Origin: Zopfochytrium polystomum
Lineage: Eukaryota; Chytridiomycota; Chytridiomycetes; Chytridiales; Chytridiaceae
Direction: 5' to 3'
DNA length: 64,000 nucleotides
NCBI GenBank assembly: GCA_025765615.1
Contig: JAIVFJ010000158.1
Span: 1 to 64,000 of the forward strand
Shown: positions 34,601 to 45,945 of the stretch, piece by piece
Layout of the letters: each line of letters starts with the position of its first letter
Numbering within the stretch: the first letter of the stretch is position 1
Notes under the pieces: generated by a model
Told to the model about the DNA's origin: nothing
Database searches by the model: none
The model's input: the letters and a program-made list of their open reading frames with translations, nothing else
Position numbers and translations under genes: made by a program

Positions 34601-37600
34601 ATGGCTGGCGTCCAGCGTCAGCGCCAGAGGCAACTGTCTCCCCAACAGCTTGACCCCGTCGTCGAACCGCAGAACCAGCAGCCCCTTCTGCAAGACCACC
34701 ACCACCACCACCACCACCACCAGCAGCAGCAGCCCTCCCAGCATCCCCTCTTCTCGACTCCCTCCGCTGACTTCGCATCCCCATCCTACCCGATCATGCA
34801 CCACGACCAGTTCCAGCAAAACCCACACCACCAGCAGCAGCACCAGCACCAGCAGCGCCAGCCAAGGCCGATGTCGTCTTCGTCGTCGTCGTCGTCATCC
34901 TTCCCAGCGCCATCCTCTTTTGCCGCCATGATGACCATGGCGTCGGCCAGAAATGGAAGCGCCAACGGTGATTTCGGCGGTGGCAGAGGAGTTGCCGCAG
35001 GCGTTTCTCAACCCGTTTCTTCGTCAGCAAGCTTACACTCAACTAGGCTCCCTTCTTCGTCGATCCCTGTGTCCCCTGCGCTGGACTTCTCCTCGCTTCT
35101 TCAAGACATTGACTCCGCGCAGGATTCTCTTCTTCTTAAGAGTATCCCGCCTCCTGCAACCTCTTCCTCATACACGATCACTGGCAGAAAACCTCGGCTT
35201 CCCCCTGCCGGTGTTGCTGCACCCGCGGCAAATGTCCTCAGCCCCACAACACCTTCCTCTGCGCCAAAACCTCCCTGGTCCACCCGTATGGTCTATGAAA
35301 ACGTGAGCGAGGATGAAGTAATTGTCGAAGAAGATACGGACGACGTAGAATTTGGCGAGGAACACAAACGGCCCCCATCCGACGTCGTCGCCACTCCTCC
35401 AACACCGCCAAGAGAAGTGGGAAGGAATTCGACGCGATCAAACATTCCCGCCGTGGATGACTACCCTGAAAAACTGCGAATCGCCGCACGTCAACCGTCT
35501 TTGCCTGCAGCTTCCTACAGTTTCCCAGCAGCCGTCAACCAGCCGTTAGCCCGTGCAAACGACCTTGACGCAGCGAGCGTGTCTGAAACGAACGTTGGTG
35601 CTTACTCTCGCGCCGGTGACTTGGCCAGCACTTTTTTTCCCACCGATGATGAATCCGACGAAGATTCTGGCACCAGCGACGGCGATGCTGCGAGTAGGGT
35701 GGGTAGGTCGAAGAACATCGATGGCGGAACAGGTGCCAAACGAGCTCAGTCAAAACCCTCACCAAGAAAACCCGTGTTCACTGGCCCCCGTCAGCAGAGC
35801 ACTGGCCCCTTCTCTCCAACCACCGTGGATGATGAGGACGACGACGAGGACAATCATCCACTCGCACTGACGCTAATGCGGTCTGGATCGGCAGCAAGAC
35901 GACCGAGTGATTTGAGTCCTGTCGAACAACAACAGCGGCAACCCCACTTGGGAATTAATGAAGAGGAGTTTGAGTTTATCGAGGGCGACGAAGACTCGGA
36001 CGCCAATCCCGACGGAGAAATGCAGGTTCCTCCGGCGAACAGCGGCGGGGCGTCCCTTCCTTCTCAGGTCATCAAACACGTAAGAACACTCGATGAGTGG
36101 AGGGACGACCCGGACTCGGAGCAAATTCCTGAAGACGTCGATGCCTTGATCGATGTTCTGGATAACTACCTTCGGCGGCGTTCGAAGTATTCGCGCGCTA
36201 TTTCAGGAACAGTATCCACCCTTCTTACAAACAACCCTGCTCCGCTTTTCGCTGATGTGGTTCCTTCTGCTTTGCCGCGGTCTGGTCCGTATCAGCAACA
36301 TCGAGTTTCACTTCAGAACCCCGCCGAATCTTTCTCCCCAAACAATGCATCAAACGGTCAACAGGTGCACCCACATTCTGGAAAACATCACGATCAGTGG
36401 AATGGATTCCCGAAATCAGAGTCGCCCCCACGCCCTGCAAAGCCGTCATCCACTAAAGACGCGGACACTGAGGATGACGAGACTCCACTCGCGACTATTC
36501 AAACCTTACGCCGAAGGAAAATGGTGAGTTAGACTTGGCCTTCCGTATAAATGAACCCGCTGTTTCGCAGTCCGCTTCGGGCCCACCTCCAACCAGCGAG
36601 GGGTTTCAATCTCAGCCGATTATGAGCCCACGCCCAACGCCTCAATTCGCCCCAAACGACGTGGCGAGCGGGGAAAAAATCAATCTGGTCCTTTCGAAGC
36701 TCAACGAGGCAAACCTCACAAAGGAAAGTATTTATTGAACCTTCGTCGAATTGCTTACCGTCATTTTCTAACCCTTCGCTGCAGATCACGACGCGCATCT
36801 ACATAGAGGATGCGCAGCATTTTAAATCACTGGTGCTGACTTCCCTTGTCAGCGCTGACCAAGTGATTGCAACCGTTGTTCGAAAGTATGGTGTTGAAGC
36901 TTCTCCAGACTGGACCCTTTTTGAAATTTGCAACGATCTTGGAATCGAACGTCCACTTCGGGAGTGGGAGGTTTGTTCAGCGAATTGCCCAACAATCGAT
37001 CGCTTTGACCAAAACTTCGCAGATCGTCACAGATGTTCTGTCCGCGTGGGACTCAGCAACAACAAAGAATGCTATTGTGATGAAGAAGTATGCTTACAGG
37101 AATACACTTGTTACATCGGTAGAGCTCAGCAACTCGCCATGACAAGTTTCTGACGTCTCCCCATCATAGTCTGTTGTAGGAACCTTTCCCAAGGTGTCTG
37201 GACCTGTGTACATGGAATCAAAACCTGGTCGCTGGCAGAAGCGATATTGCATTTTGCGGAACAACAGCCTTTACTCATGCAAAGATTCCAACGTAATGGA
37301 TTTCGAGCCGTTCATCGCATTTGACGATAATGCTTACATATTTAATCCAATGGCAGCGAACTGGGGAGTCCCTAATTTGCCGGCTTACCAGTTTCGATGT
37401 CTATACCCCCCTTGCAAATAATATGCGGCGTCAGCGTGCTCCCACGAAATACCTATTCGCACTTCGGTCCACGCAGAATGTGAAAATATTTGAAAACGCG
37501 GCAGACCACGTCCGCTTCTTTTGCGTTGACAAGACGGAAAGCCTGTATGATTGGGTTATTGGCCTCAGGCTTGCAAGAAGCGAAGCGACATTTGAGGAGT

Positions 37601-38930
37601 TTCCTGAAGTGTTTGAGGGTTACAGTAACATCCCAGCCCGTGAAAAGATTGCGTTGAACCCCACGGCCGACATTGTAGATCCTTCCAACGGAGAAGCTGC
37701 TGCAGCAGTTTCCACTCTTGGACGGAGAAGACAGCGCTCAAAGGTACTCGCAATCGTGAATCCTATTTGCAAAAATTCACGAAATTTCCGCTAAGTAGAG
37801 TAGAATCCGAGTTCCGGAAGATGAACCGCTTTCGCCGACTTTCGCAAACAAACCGCTCTTGTCCTTCACTGACGGCAACTACCAAAAGGGAGTATCCGGG
37901 ACAGCAGGGGCAGTAGCTGCCGCAGCGATCAATGAAATGCCGCGCAAGTCGCGATCCGCGCGGCGCGCCGGTGGTGAGGCGAAACAAAAGGTACCGAAGG
38001 CGAAGGCGTCGACCAACCAGTCAGCATCATGCGCGAGTGCGGCGGTGGAGGGCGAGACGTGGCTGCAGCGCGAAGAGCGCGAAGAGCGCGAGCGTCGCGA
38101 TCGGCTTGACCAACTGTGGGAAATCGAGATGGCCGAGACGGAGCGGCTGCTGCAAGAAGCCAGGGCGGAGGCGGCTGCAGCGTCAGCCGCGAACCCAGCC
38201 GGAGCCGTTCCGGCAACGTCGCAGCTGTATTCGGCGCAAGCCGTTTCGCCCGCGGCACCGGCCGACGCTGGCGACGGCGCAGGCATTGGCGGCGTGTCGC
38301 GGTCGGCGATCAAAGACGCAAGGCGGCAGCGGGAGCGGGAGCGCGAGCGCGAGCGGCTTGAGCGACTCGGCGCGTCCAACGCGGCCGCGACCGCAGCCGC
38401 TGCTGCTGCGGCGGCGGCGATGGCTGCGATGGACGCCATTTCGCCGACGGCGGATTTGAAAATGACGCGGACAAAGTCGGGCGGCGGCGGCTCGCGCAGG
38501 CCGTCGCGACCGTCGGGCGAGAGCGGGGGCGCACCACCGGCGACGGCGGCGGGACTGCCCGCACCCAACTCGAGCCCGTTGATGGTGGTTCCTTCTTCGC
38601 CGCCGTCCGTGCCGATGCAGCTGGCAGAGGCGAACGGCATGACCCGCGGCGCGTCCTCCCGCCGGCGGCGCGGCGACGATCCCACCGGCTCCCCGCGCAA
38701 AGGCAGAGGGAAAACCCCGGGGCCCTTGGTGGACGTGTCCGACAGCAAGAACTGCTCCACGTGCGGCTGCAGCGAGTACAGGTCCAACTATGGCGGAAAG
38801 GGCGTTTGCAGTAATTGGTGGGTTGCGTTTGGGTGGTCTTTCTTTTCTTGTTTTGGGTTCCGGTTTGATATCTAACTCAAAGACCCACCACAGCTACCAT
38901 GTTCATAAAAAGCCGATCGTGAGTCCTTAG
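34601..38930 (+). CDS. RA-PH adaptor protein (MRL / RIAM-lamellipodin type) with C-terminal zinc ribbon
   Basis: Exons 34601-36523, 36571-about 36723, 36785-36970, 37023-37118, 37170-37292, 37357-37743, 37799-38817, 38894-38930; about 1307 residues. The long first exon is Gln/His/Ser/Pro-rich, with acidic patches. Residues about 680-790 form an RA-like domain led by the helix EKINLVLSKLNEANLTK (then TTRIYIEDAQHFKSLVL, DWTLFEI, ERPLREWEIV). A PH domain follows (GRWQKRYCILRNNSLY, ICRLTSFDVYT, RAPTKYLFALR, FFCVDKTESLYDWVIGLRLA). This RA-PH tandem is the core of MRL adaptors, which link Ras/Rap GTPases and phosphoinositides to Ena/VASP-driven actin growth. Then come Ala/Arg-rich coiled coil and a terminal CSTC...CSNC zinc ribbon. 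The junction after exon 2 does not fit GT-AG in frame (intron would start GAAAGT), so that exon end is uncertain. Confidence 0.8.
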
Positions 38931-39694
38931 AGGTGACGGAAAGGTTTTGTAGCGCAGCCGTGTCCGCATTGTCTATCTTGCCCAAGTTTCGGGCACGCTT
39001 TTTTTTTTTTTTTTTTTTGTTTTCTTGTTCCCTATCGAGACCCTCTTTTTTTCGGACTTTTATTTTCCCCCCCTTTTTTGCCTGGTGCATTCCTTTTTTT
39101 TTTTTTTTTCTTTTTTTTTTCCTCGATTTCCCGTTCTCATAGCCTCGTTGTAACGCGCTTGAAGGGTGATCAGGATTGTGCCTGGGGTTCGTTGGGGGCG
39201 TGTTTCGTGCAAATGAGGAATAAGAGTGCGGGCCCTCTCCAAAATACTCTCTCTTTTTTTTTTTCACACACACGCGCACACACTCTTTTTTTTTTTTTGT
39301 TTCACGCGGCGTCTCTATTTTTGGTGGTGGAGTGTCTCTCCCGCTCTCTCTGTTTCTGCCTGTCTCCCTCTCTCGCTCTCTCTCCCTCTTGCTCGCTCTG
39401 TCTTTCTCTCTGTCTCTCTGTCTCTCTCTCTCTTTCTCTCTCTCTCTCTTTCTCTCTCTCCCTCTCTCTCGTGCACTTTTGAGTTCGAGTGGTCTGTCTG
39501 CCCTCCCGCCTGTCTTCTCTGGACACGAAGAAAGTAAACAAAGAAAACCAAAAAAAAAAAAAAAAAAAAAAAAACAAAGACAATAAATAATCTTTTCTTT
39601 CGCAGTTGCAACCCCTCTCTCTTGCTGCGCCGAAACCAACCAACCAGACGACGCCCTCTCTCTCGCACCACCACGACGGTGACGAGCGGTGACC
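38931..39694. repeat. Simple-repeat region upstream of the RING gene
   Basis: Several T-runs (39000-39018, 39093-39120, 39250-39263, 39289-39298), a (CT)n tract at about 39340-39475 and an A-run at 39550-39574. The Arg/Glu-rich minus frames here are artefacts. The last 100 bases form the 5' leader of the gene at 39695. Confidence 0.75.
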
Positions 39695-41493
39695 ATGGCG
39701 ATGGTGATGACGATGATGATGACGACGACGACGACGCCGACGCCGACGCCGCCGACGGCCGCGACGACGACGACGACGACGACGACCGCCACCACCAACA
39801 CCACCAACACCACCAACACCACCTCCTCCTCGTCTTCCTACTCCTCCTCCACCCTCTCTGCAACCGCCCCCAACCCGAACGATTCGGCCGCAAGCAATCT
39901 CATCAAGGATGACTCGGCAGTCGTCCGGGACGATGGCGGCAGCTTCGCCGATCTGAACGGGCAAGCCGGAAGAAGGGGTTGGCCCCACCGTGCGCCCGTT
40001 GGCGCTGATACCTCCGCCACTGACGATTCGCTAGGCTCCACAAATCCCCCGGGCACGCCCAACAGCAACAGCAGCAGCAGCCGCCGCTCGGGCTTTCTCG
40101 GCGTGTTGCGCAAAACCATCTGGAGCGGCGGCTCCAAAAACGAGGGCGGTGGCCCCCGCCGGACCGCTTCTCCGTCGTCACCGCCAAGGCCGGCTCCGCA
40201 GCGGTCCATTGCTCATAATGGCCCGCTCCCTGCCCTTCCCGTCGATGCTCTGCCCTCATCATCGCTCTCAGCAGGTACCAACTCGCATCCAGACAGACTT
40301 CCTCCTCCATCTGTGGAGCAACCAGACACCGTCCTTGATCCCTGGGCCACTCCAGACGAACAACTGCCAGAGCAGGAGGATCGCGCCGGTCGCCTCCACC
40401 CAGACGATCTGCTCATTGCAACCACTGACGACGAGTTTCTGCACCAGCTAGAGCGTGAGTTTCATTTGGTTGTGCGTGGAGCCAAGCAAAGCAGCACACT
40501 TCCCAACCTCCCCGCTCCTTGCGCCACCCTGACTTGCCTTTCTCCCACCCCGCTCAGTGGCGCAGGCGCTCTCAAGCGAGGAGTATTCGGCGGCCACCGC
40601 GGCCCGCGCTGCCGAGGGCGAGCTTCTTCTTCCAACCGCCTCCGCGACGACGGACCCCGCCAACGAAGTCGTCAACGAGAGCCTCGTGGAAAAGCTGCAC
40701 CACTCGGTCCTCTTGGACGTGCTCGAAATGGACGGCGGCCAAAACGACCCGCTCCGCATCGACCAGCTGGTTGCCGAGCGGCTGCAGTACATGGAGGCGC
40801 TGTACGAGTCGCGCGAGTTTGCCGACATGGTGCGCGAGCTGCGGTCTCAGCGTGTTTCCTCTGATGCGTCCCGCCCCGAGGCCGCCGCCTCCGGCCCTGT
40901 TGCCACCACTCGCCACCGCCAAATCGACCCTCGCCGCGGCACAACGACTACCACTACCACAACGACTTCCTCATCGTCTTCCTCCTCCTCGTCGTCGTCG
41001 GCAAGGTCTTCAGTCTTGACCACCACCCACACAACAACAACCCACCGCACCATCACGTCCTCGTCCTCGCCTTCCCCCCGCCACCGCCTTGCGCCAACGA
41101 CTTCGTCTGGTGCTCGAGAGACGCCACCCCCACCCGCGTCTCTGCCGAAACGCATCGAGCGCTCGTTCTTGCTTCGTATCACGCACCACAGGTCGCACGA
41201 GGACAAGGCGTGCGTCATTTGCACTGACGCGTTCTTCGACGGCGAAAGCCTGGTCGCGGTCAGCAAATGCTTGCACAGGCATGTGAATGGTTTCATTTGG
41301 AAAGACCCTGCGTGTACGGTCGTACACACTAGCCACCTAAACTTCTTTTTCCCCTGCTCGCCATTAATTTATTTGCCTGCTAATCACCGTGCTTTACTTG
41401 CTCAGATTCCACCCCCATTGCATCAACGGTTGGATATCGATGAACGCGTCGTGCCCAACATGCCGCGATCCAGTCGAAGTGGAGAGCCAGTGA
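39695..41493 (+). CDS. RING-H2 finger protein, probable E3 ubiquitin ligase
   Basis: Exons 39695-40454, 40558-41278 and 41406-41493 (522 residues). The start is an ATG in a strong context (accATGG); the first 60 residues are low-complexity Thr/Met. The C-terminus is a RING-H2 domain: CVICTDAFFDGESLVAVSKCLHR, FHPHC, then W and CPTCRDPVEVESQ. C-x2-C...C-x-H-x2-H-x2-C...C-x2-C spacing is complete, with a Trp at the usual E2-contact position. Residues 300-360 hold a conserved-looking helical segment (LVEKLHHSVLLDVLEMDGGQ; DQLVAERLQYMEAL). No membrane helix. The second intron starts GCATGT, a GC-AG intron; using it is needed to keep LHRFHPHC in frame. It is convergent with SFM1 (235 bp apart). Confidence 0.85.
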
Positions 41494-41728
41494 CTGCTAC
41501 TTTTTTTTCTCTTTTGTTTGTGTTTCCTGGCTCCGACTATCCACTTCATAACTTATAGAAGTCTGTATTTGCTATAGCAAAAAGAAAATAAAAAACCCCC
41601 AGGCAGATTAGGGAAACACTTGTCTTCGTCTTTTCCCTCCCAGCCAGCGGAGTCCCAGGCCCTGGCCAACTGGAACGAGGGCCATTCCCGATCTCTTTAG
41701 CCGCCCATTCGAAGTGTTCAACCGCACA

Positions 41729-42213
41729 TTATAAGGCGTCAAAAGTGGCGTCGTTCGTTCTCCGCAACAGTTCCTTGAAACCGTCCGGCAGCTTTGGAGC
41801 GCCGTTCTCAAGAATATACCGGAAAGGCTTCGTGTTGTTTATTGTTGCCCGCAAAAGAGGTGAAAAAGTGCGTGTTTTTTTTATTTGATTTTTTTTAGGT
41901 TTGTGGAATGCCGTTAGTTGAAAGGAAGCAAGTGAGTTGTGCCCACAAAGCATGCAAAAAAGAACAAAGAACAAGTCCCAACCCTCACCATCTCAACGCT
42001 CTCATGCTTCCCCAGCTTGATCTCGGGCCGGTCGACGAACGGAATATCCCCCAGCCGCGTGCCGCCCGTGACGACCTTGGACACGATCACCGCCGTGTCC
42101 GTCGTCATCTGGTGCTTGCCCAGGTGCCGTGTCGCAAAGCCGAGCTGCCGGAGCAGCCGAGTGCGGTCTTGCGGCGGGTCGTCGCCCTTTTGCGTGCGGA
42201 GAAGGGGGAATGC

Positions 42214-42253
<40 letters not shown>

Positions 42254-42989
42254 AACGAAAAGTGAGTGTGAGTGAGAATCTGAGAAACGACTGGGGGGTG
42301 GAAGAATGGAAGCTCGCGCCCCCCACCCGCCCCCTGGAGACCGACTTGGTCACGCACAAGGATGCCGCCAAACAGCAGGTACTCGAACCCGGCGGTGCCG
42401 TCTTCTGGGACGAGCTCGTCGGGCGACGCCGGGTCGAGGAGGAGCACCTTCGACTTGTCGGCAAACTTTGTCCGAGTTTTTTAAAAGAGCATTCGAAAAC
42501 GGGGTGGAGTAGAAAAGTGCGCAATGATTTTGGCGTCCGCCCGTTCGGGGTGTGTGTGTGTGCGTCAGGTTGCGGAAACGTTAGTTTGTTAACGAGGAGT
42601 AGGAATAAGATTGATTCGGAAAGGGGAACGAAATGTTAAAAGAAAAAGAAGAGAGAGAGAGACCTGAAGAACCGTCTTCTCGGTCAGCTCTGCGTTCTCG
42701 CGGATGTCGGCCGGCGCGGACGCTATCGTCGACGGCGTCATCCCCGACAGGATCAGGTTGCCCTTGCCCAGGTTCTTGATCATGTGGCGGTACTCGAGAA
42801 TGACCCACTCCGTGAGGCCTGTGGTGTGCGGGTCGGGCGGGCGAACATGAGAGGAGAAGTGGGGGGTGGGAATCGGTTATTGTTGAGTTAAAGGGTGGTG
42901 TTGGCTGCGCAAGCGTACAACCCGTAGTCGCTTCGCTACGCCTGTGTAGACGACTTGCCTTCCTCCATGTGCTCCACAATGAACTTCAT
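41729..42989 (-). CDS. SFM1: SFM1-like SPOUT protein arginine methyltransferase (DUF431)
   Basis: Five minus-strand exons: 42959-42989, 42664-42818, 42358-42465, 41989-42186, 41729-41827 (591 nt, 196 residues; yeast Sfm1 is 213). Family blocks appear in order: MKFIVEHMEEGLTEWVILEY, SKVLLLDPASPDEL, FEYLLFGGILGDDPPQDRT, LLRQLGFATRHLGKHQMTTD, TAVIVSKVV, SVEMPFRYILENGAPKLPDG. The GGILGDDPP...R and LG..QMTTDTA blocks form the SAM-binding trefoil knot. In yeast the enzyme monomethylates ribosomal protein Rps3. The first intron (42819-42958) is GC-AG (GCAAGT). The third intron contains a 35-nt A/T homopolymer. A deleted second copy of this gene lies at 45225-45720. Confidence 0.93.
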
Positions 42990-43518
42990 GGCGTGCGACT
43001 GACAAGTCCGAAGCAGGGAGCTGAAGAACCCGACGCGAAAAAAAGATCGTCGCGAGATGGCGCGAGTTATTGATTCCACCCTCGTCGTCCCCAAGCCATA
43101 CCCCCACCTCGTATCCAACACCAGACGACGTCCCCGCAAACCGGCGCTGGTTGTCCCGCAGCTCCCACACGCCGCCCTTTGACGCTGTTGTCAAGAGCAG
43201 CCGAACCCAAGGGAGTCGTCATTTTTTTTTCGTTACATCCAGGCGGTCGACCACCAACCACTACTACTTGCAGGCCAACATCGCTCTCGGGATTTTTCTA
43301 GTGGCCACGTTTGGAGGGACTCGTTTGATGAGCAAATTTGTTGATGGGAAAGCCCGAACTTTCTTTCCCTGTCCCTGTTCATTGCAGTAAGTAATATTAC
43401 GAACGTGTAACATTACTTACTGTATTTAAATTTGGAGAAATTTGTACTGCGCTGCACACAAACACACGTTTTCAACCCAAAACTTCCAACGTGTGTCGCA
43501 AGCGTGGCTTGTTTCATT

Positions 43519-43557
<39 letters not shown>

Positions 43558-43600
43558 GCTTGCTTGTCTCTCTCTCGATAAGACCAAGCAAGCATCCAAG
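42990..43600. other. Mostly non-coding spacer with a possible small membrane ORF
   Basis: The only notable frame is + 43219-43390 (HYYLQANIALGIFLVATFGG, then TRLMSKF), a single hydrophobic helix with a positive flank, preceded by a good acceptor-like ttgcag. It could be an exon of a small membrane protein, but no start exon could be joined. A T-run of about 36 lies at 43521-43556. Confidence 0.3.
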
Positions 43601-43606
43601 CATTTT

Positions 43607-44780
43607 TTAATTGTGGTCCAGCCTGAAATGAATGAATGATTCCCGCTCCTCCCCGCCCTCGCCGCTTCTCACGCCACCCTCTCGCTGACCTGACTTCGCC
43701 GCGAAGTATCGAGTGCGAAAACATGCCCCACCTTCCACCCCCTCTCTTCCATTTGCCATCTTTTTCAGGCAGTGCTTCAGAATTGCCTCGATTTTTTGCG
43801 TCCCGCCCTTATTGGCCTGGGGAACCACGGCGTTATGCTCGAACGCAACGCCCTTGTGTGTGCGCACTGCCAGAGGAGAAAAGTCTTCCCCACCTTACCC
43901 ATTGGACAACGAAGCCGAGAAAAACAACAGAAACATGCCAACCCTAGTGGACCTTTGCTGTTCATAACCACCGACAAGTCAAGCTGGGCCACGACTTCGA
44001 AAAAGAGGATCACAACAACCAACAGGGTGGCCTGCCCCATCACCACGCGAGCCCCACCCCGCGTCCTCGCCAATGTAGGTCAGCATCGATCTTTACCTTA
44101 CCGAACGCATGGCAATGAATTCGGCGCGCGTTTCTTCCTCCAGGAGGCGACCGACAATAAAGGTGACGCCAACGCACGCCAGAAGCACTCTGAGCTTTGC
44201 CGAAGATGCGGCTGCAGTTAAGTGGCCCACCCTAACACTTTATAAGTTTGTTTTTGGCACCTTTTTTTTCCCAGCAAAATACCGTTTTTGTAAATGCCGA
44301 CCGCAACAAAGTGTATACTCACTTCCTGCTTAAACTGAAAACACTTGTAACAACCACGCGTCCGACTTTCCAGGTTGCTCAGCGTTGGGGGACATACGCC
44401 GGAAGGGCCCCTTCCGATTCTGAGTATGAGTACCGTGTTACCCTCGCCATTTTCATATCGGCGTTTCTTTGTGGCTGACAGTTGATGTGTAGCTGCAGTG
44501 GAAATGAGGAAGGCCATTACGAAGATAAAGGAAAGCGGAGATGCAAATTGGCGCAAGAGCGTTGCTGTGTTCTTAATTGCAGTGGGCGACGAGTAACAAG
44601 CCCTGAAAGCGTATATGTGAAACGAAGTTGTTTCTGATTTTAGTTTTGCCCTTCCCACTCCTCCAATAATCAGAAGAAATGCGAGACCGTCCTGCAAGTC
44701 ATACACAATGTGTTCAACGCAAGGGAACGAGCTGGATGGCCTAACATACAGAAGCAGAATTGCGGCTGGCTCCTGCCCCC
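43607..44780 (-). CDS. Unidentified multi-exon gene
   Basis: Two minus-strand pieces look coding: 44102-44194 (LRVLLACVGVTFIVGRLLEE, then ETRAEFIAMRS), one membrane helix with a charged end and a following GTAAGG donor; and about 43740-43866 (GVAFEHNAVVPQANKGGTQK, then IEAILKHCLKK). Upstream, 44300-44700 contains possible exons with FASPLSFIFVMAFLIST and DGLAFLLIIGGVG between acceptor-like and donor-like sites. I do not recognise the family, and exon phases could not all be matched, so the limits are approximate. Best description: a small protein with one or two membrane helices followed by a soluble basic tail. Confidence 0.4.
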
Positions 44781-45224
44781 CAAAATAAGGCCCCCAAGTC
44801 GATCCCCGCCAAAAAAGAGAACGATTAATGCAGAATGAGGTAAGGTGTATATGATGTGGCTTATGAAGTTGTTGCTGGTGATAGCGAATATATATATGCG
44901 TTGGAAAAAGAGAAACGCCAAGATGTCACAGCAACGGCTTCGATGTTTGGGGCGCAAGTCCCTTTTTTCTCTTTGTTCTTTATATATATTTACTTTGTGA
45001 TCCGATGGGGCGGGGGGCGGGGGCGGGGCGCGGGTGAAGGCAGAAAGGCAGGCAGCCTCGCAGCCATATGCGGGTGAGTTAGCATGCATATCATCAATAT
45101 ATATCAAGTATGTACACCAAACAGTGCACAAACTGCTTAAAATGAAAAGATACGCCACCAACACTTTGATCTACTCTTCCACGTTTTGCTCATTTAGTGA
45201 GTTACGCCGTAAGCATCCGCCATC
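44781..45224. other. Intergenic DNA
   Basis: AT-rich with short (AT)n stretches (for example tatatatata near 44888 and 44980) and a G-rich run near 45005-45035. No supported gene. Confidence 0.45.
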
Positions 45225-45720
45225 CCTTACGGTTCCAGCCAATGCTGCCCCAGGCCCTGACCAACTGGAACGAGGGCCATTCCCGTCCTCTTTGGATGTC
45301 CATTCGAAGGGTTCAACCCGCACATTACAAAGCGTAAAACGTAGCGTCGTTCGTTTTCCGGAGCAGTTCCTTGAAACCATCAGGCAGCTTTGGAGCGCCG
45401 TTCTCAACAATGTACCGGAAAGGTTTCGTGTTTGTTGCCTGCAAAGAAGTAAATGCGTTGTTTTTTTTAGTTTTTTTTGTTAGGGAAGCGCGATACGTGT
45501 GCGCTTGTCTGCGTTTTTAAAAAGCATTCGAAACGGAGTGGGAATTAGACAGTATGCGTCGGAATTAATGAGAGTGAGAGGAGTAGAGAGAGACCCGCAG
45601 AACCGTCTTCTCGGTCAACTCGGCGTTCTCGCGGATGTCGGCCGGCGCGGACGCTATCGTCGTCGGGGGGTGTTGTTGGGCTGCGCAAACGTCGACAGCC
45701 CCTGTGGACGACTCGCCTTT
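45225..45720 (-). pseudogene. Internally deleted duplicate of SFM1
   Basis: Matches the SFM1 locus in order and on the same strand: 45225-45440 resembles 41635-41850 (3' flank and last exon, sharing ggcagctttggagcgccgtt at 45383-45402 and 41787-41806); 45510-45545 resembles the intron near 42470-42510; 45587-45660 resembles exon 2 and its donor at 42655-42735; 45676-45720 resembles the first intron and end of exon 1 near 42903-42960. Exons 3 and 4, the body of the SAM-binding domain, are gone, as is most of exon 2. Point differences are scattered. A non-functional copy arising by segmental duplication and deletion. Confidence 0.8.
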
Positions 45721-45945
45721 GTGTGCTCGCCAAAGAGTGCCGCAAAAACTCGACAAAATTGTCGGAGCGATCGGGTCGGTCAGGAAGGCCAAGCAAAGCG
45801 TTAGGTAGAGGTCATCACGCGCCTCTTGCGGCTTCTCTCCGACACAAATTCAATGCAATAATACCAACATTGAAGTTGCAAATGTATACTTTATATTTAC
45901 TGTTTCGGAGAGAAAAAGAAAAGGGGCAGGACAAATGGTCGACAA

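Noticed and set aside
43067..43261. Minus-strand frames around 43000-43260 as an N-terminal extension of SFM1
   Set aside because: The SFM1 start MKFIVEHMEEG at 42989 matches the family start, and the upstream frames show no splice connection.
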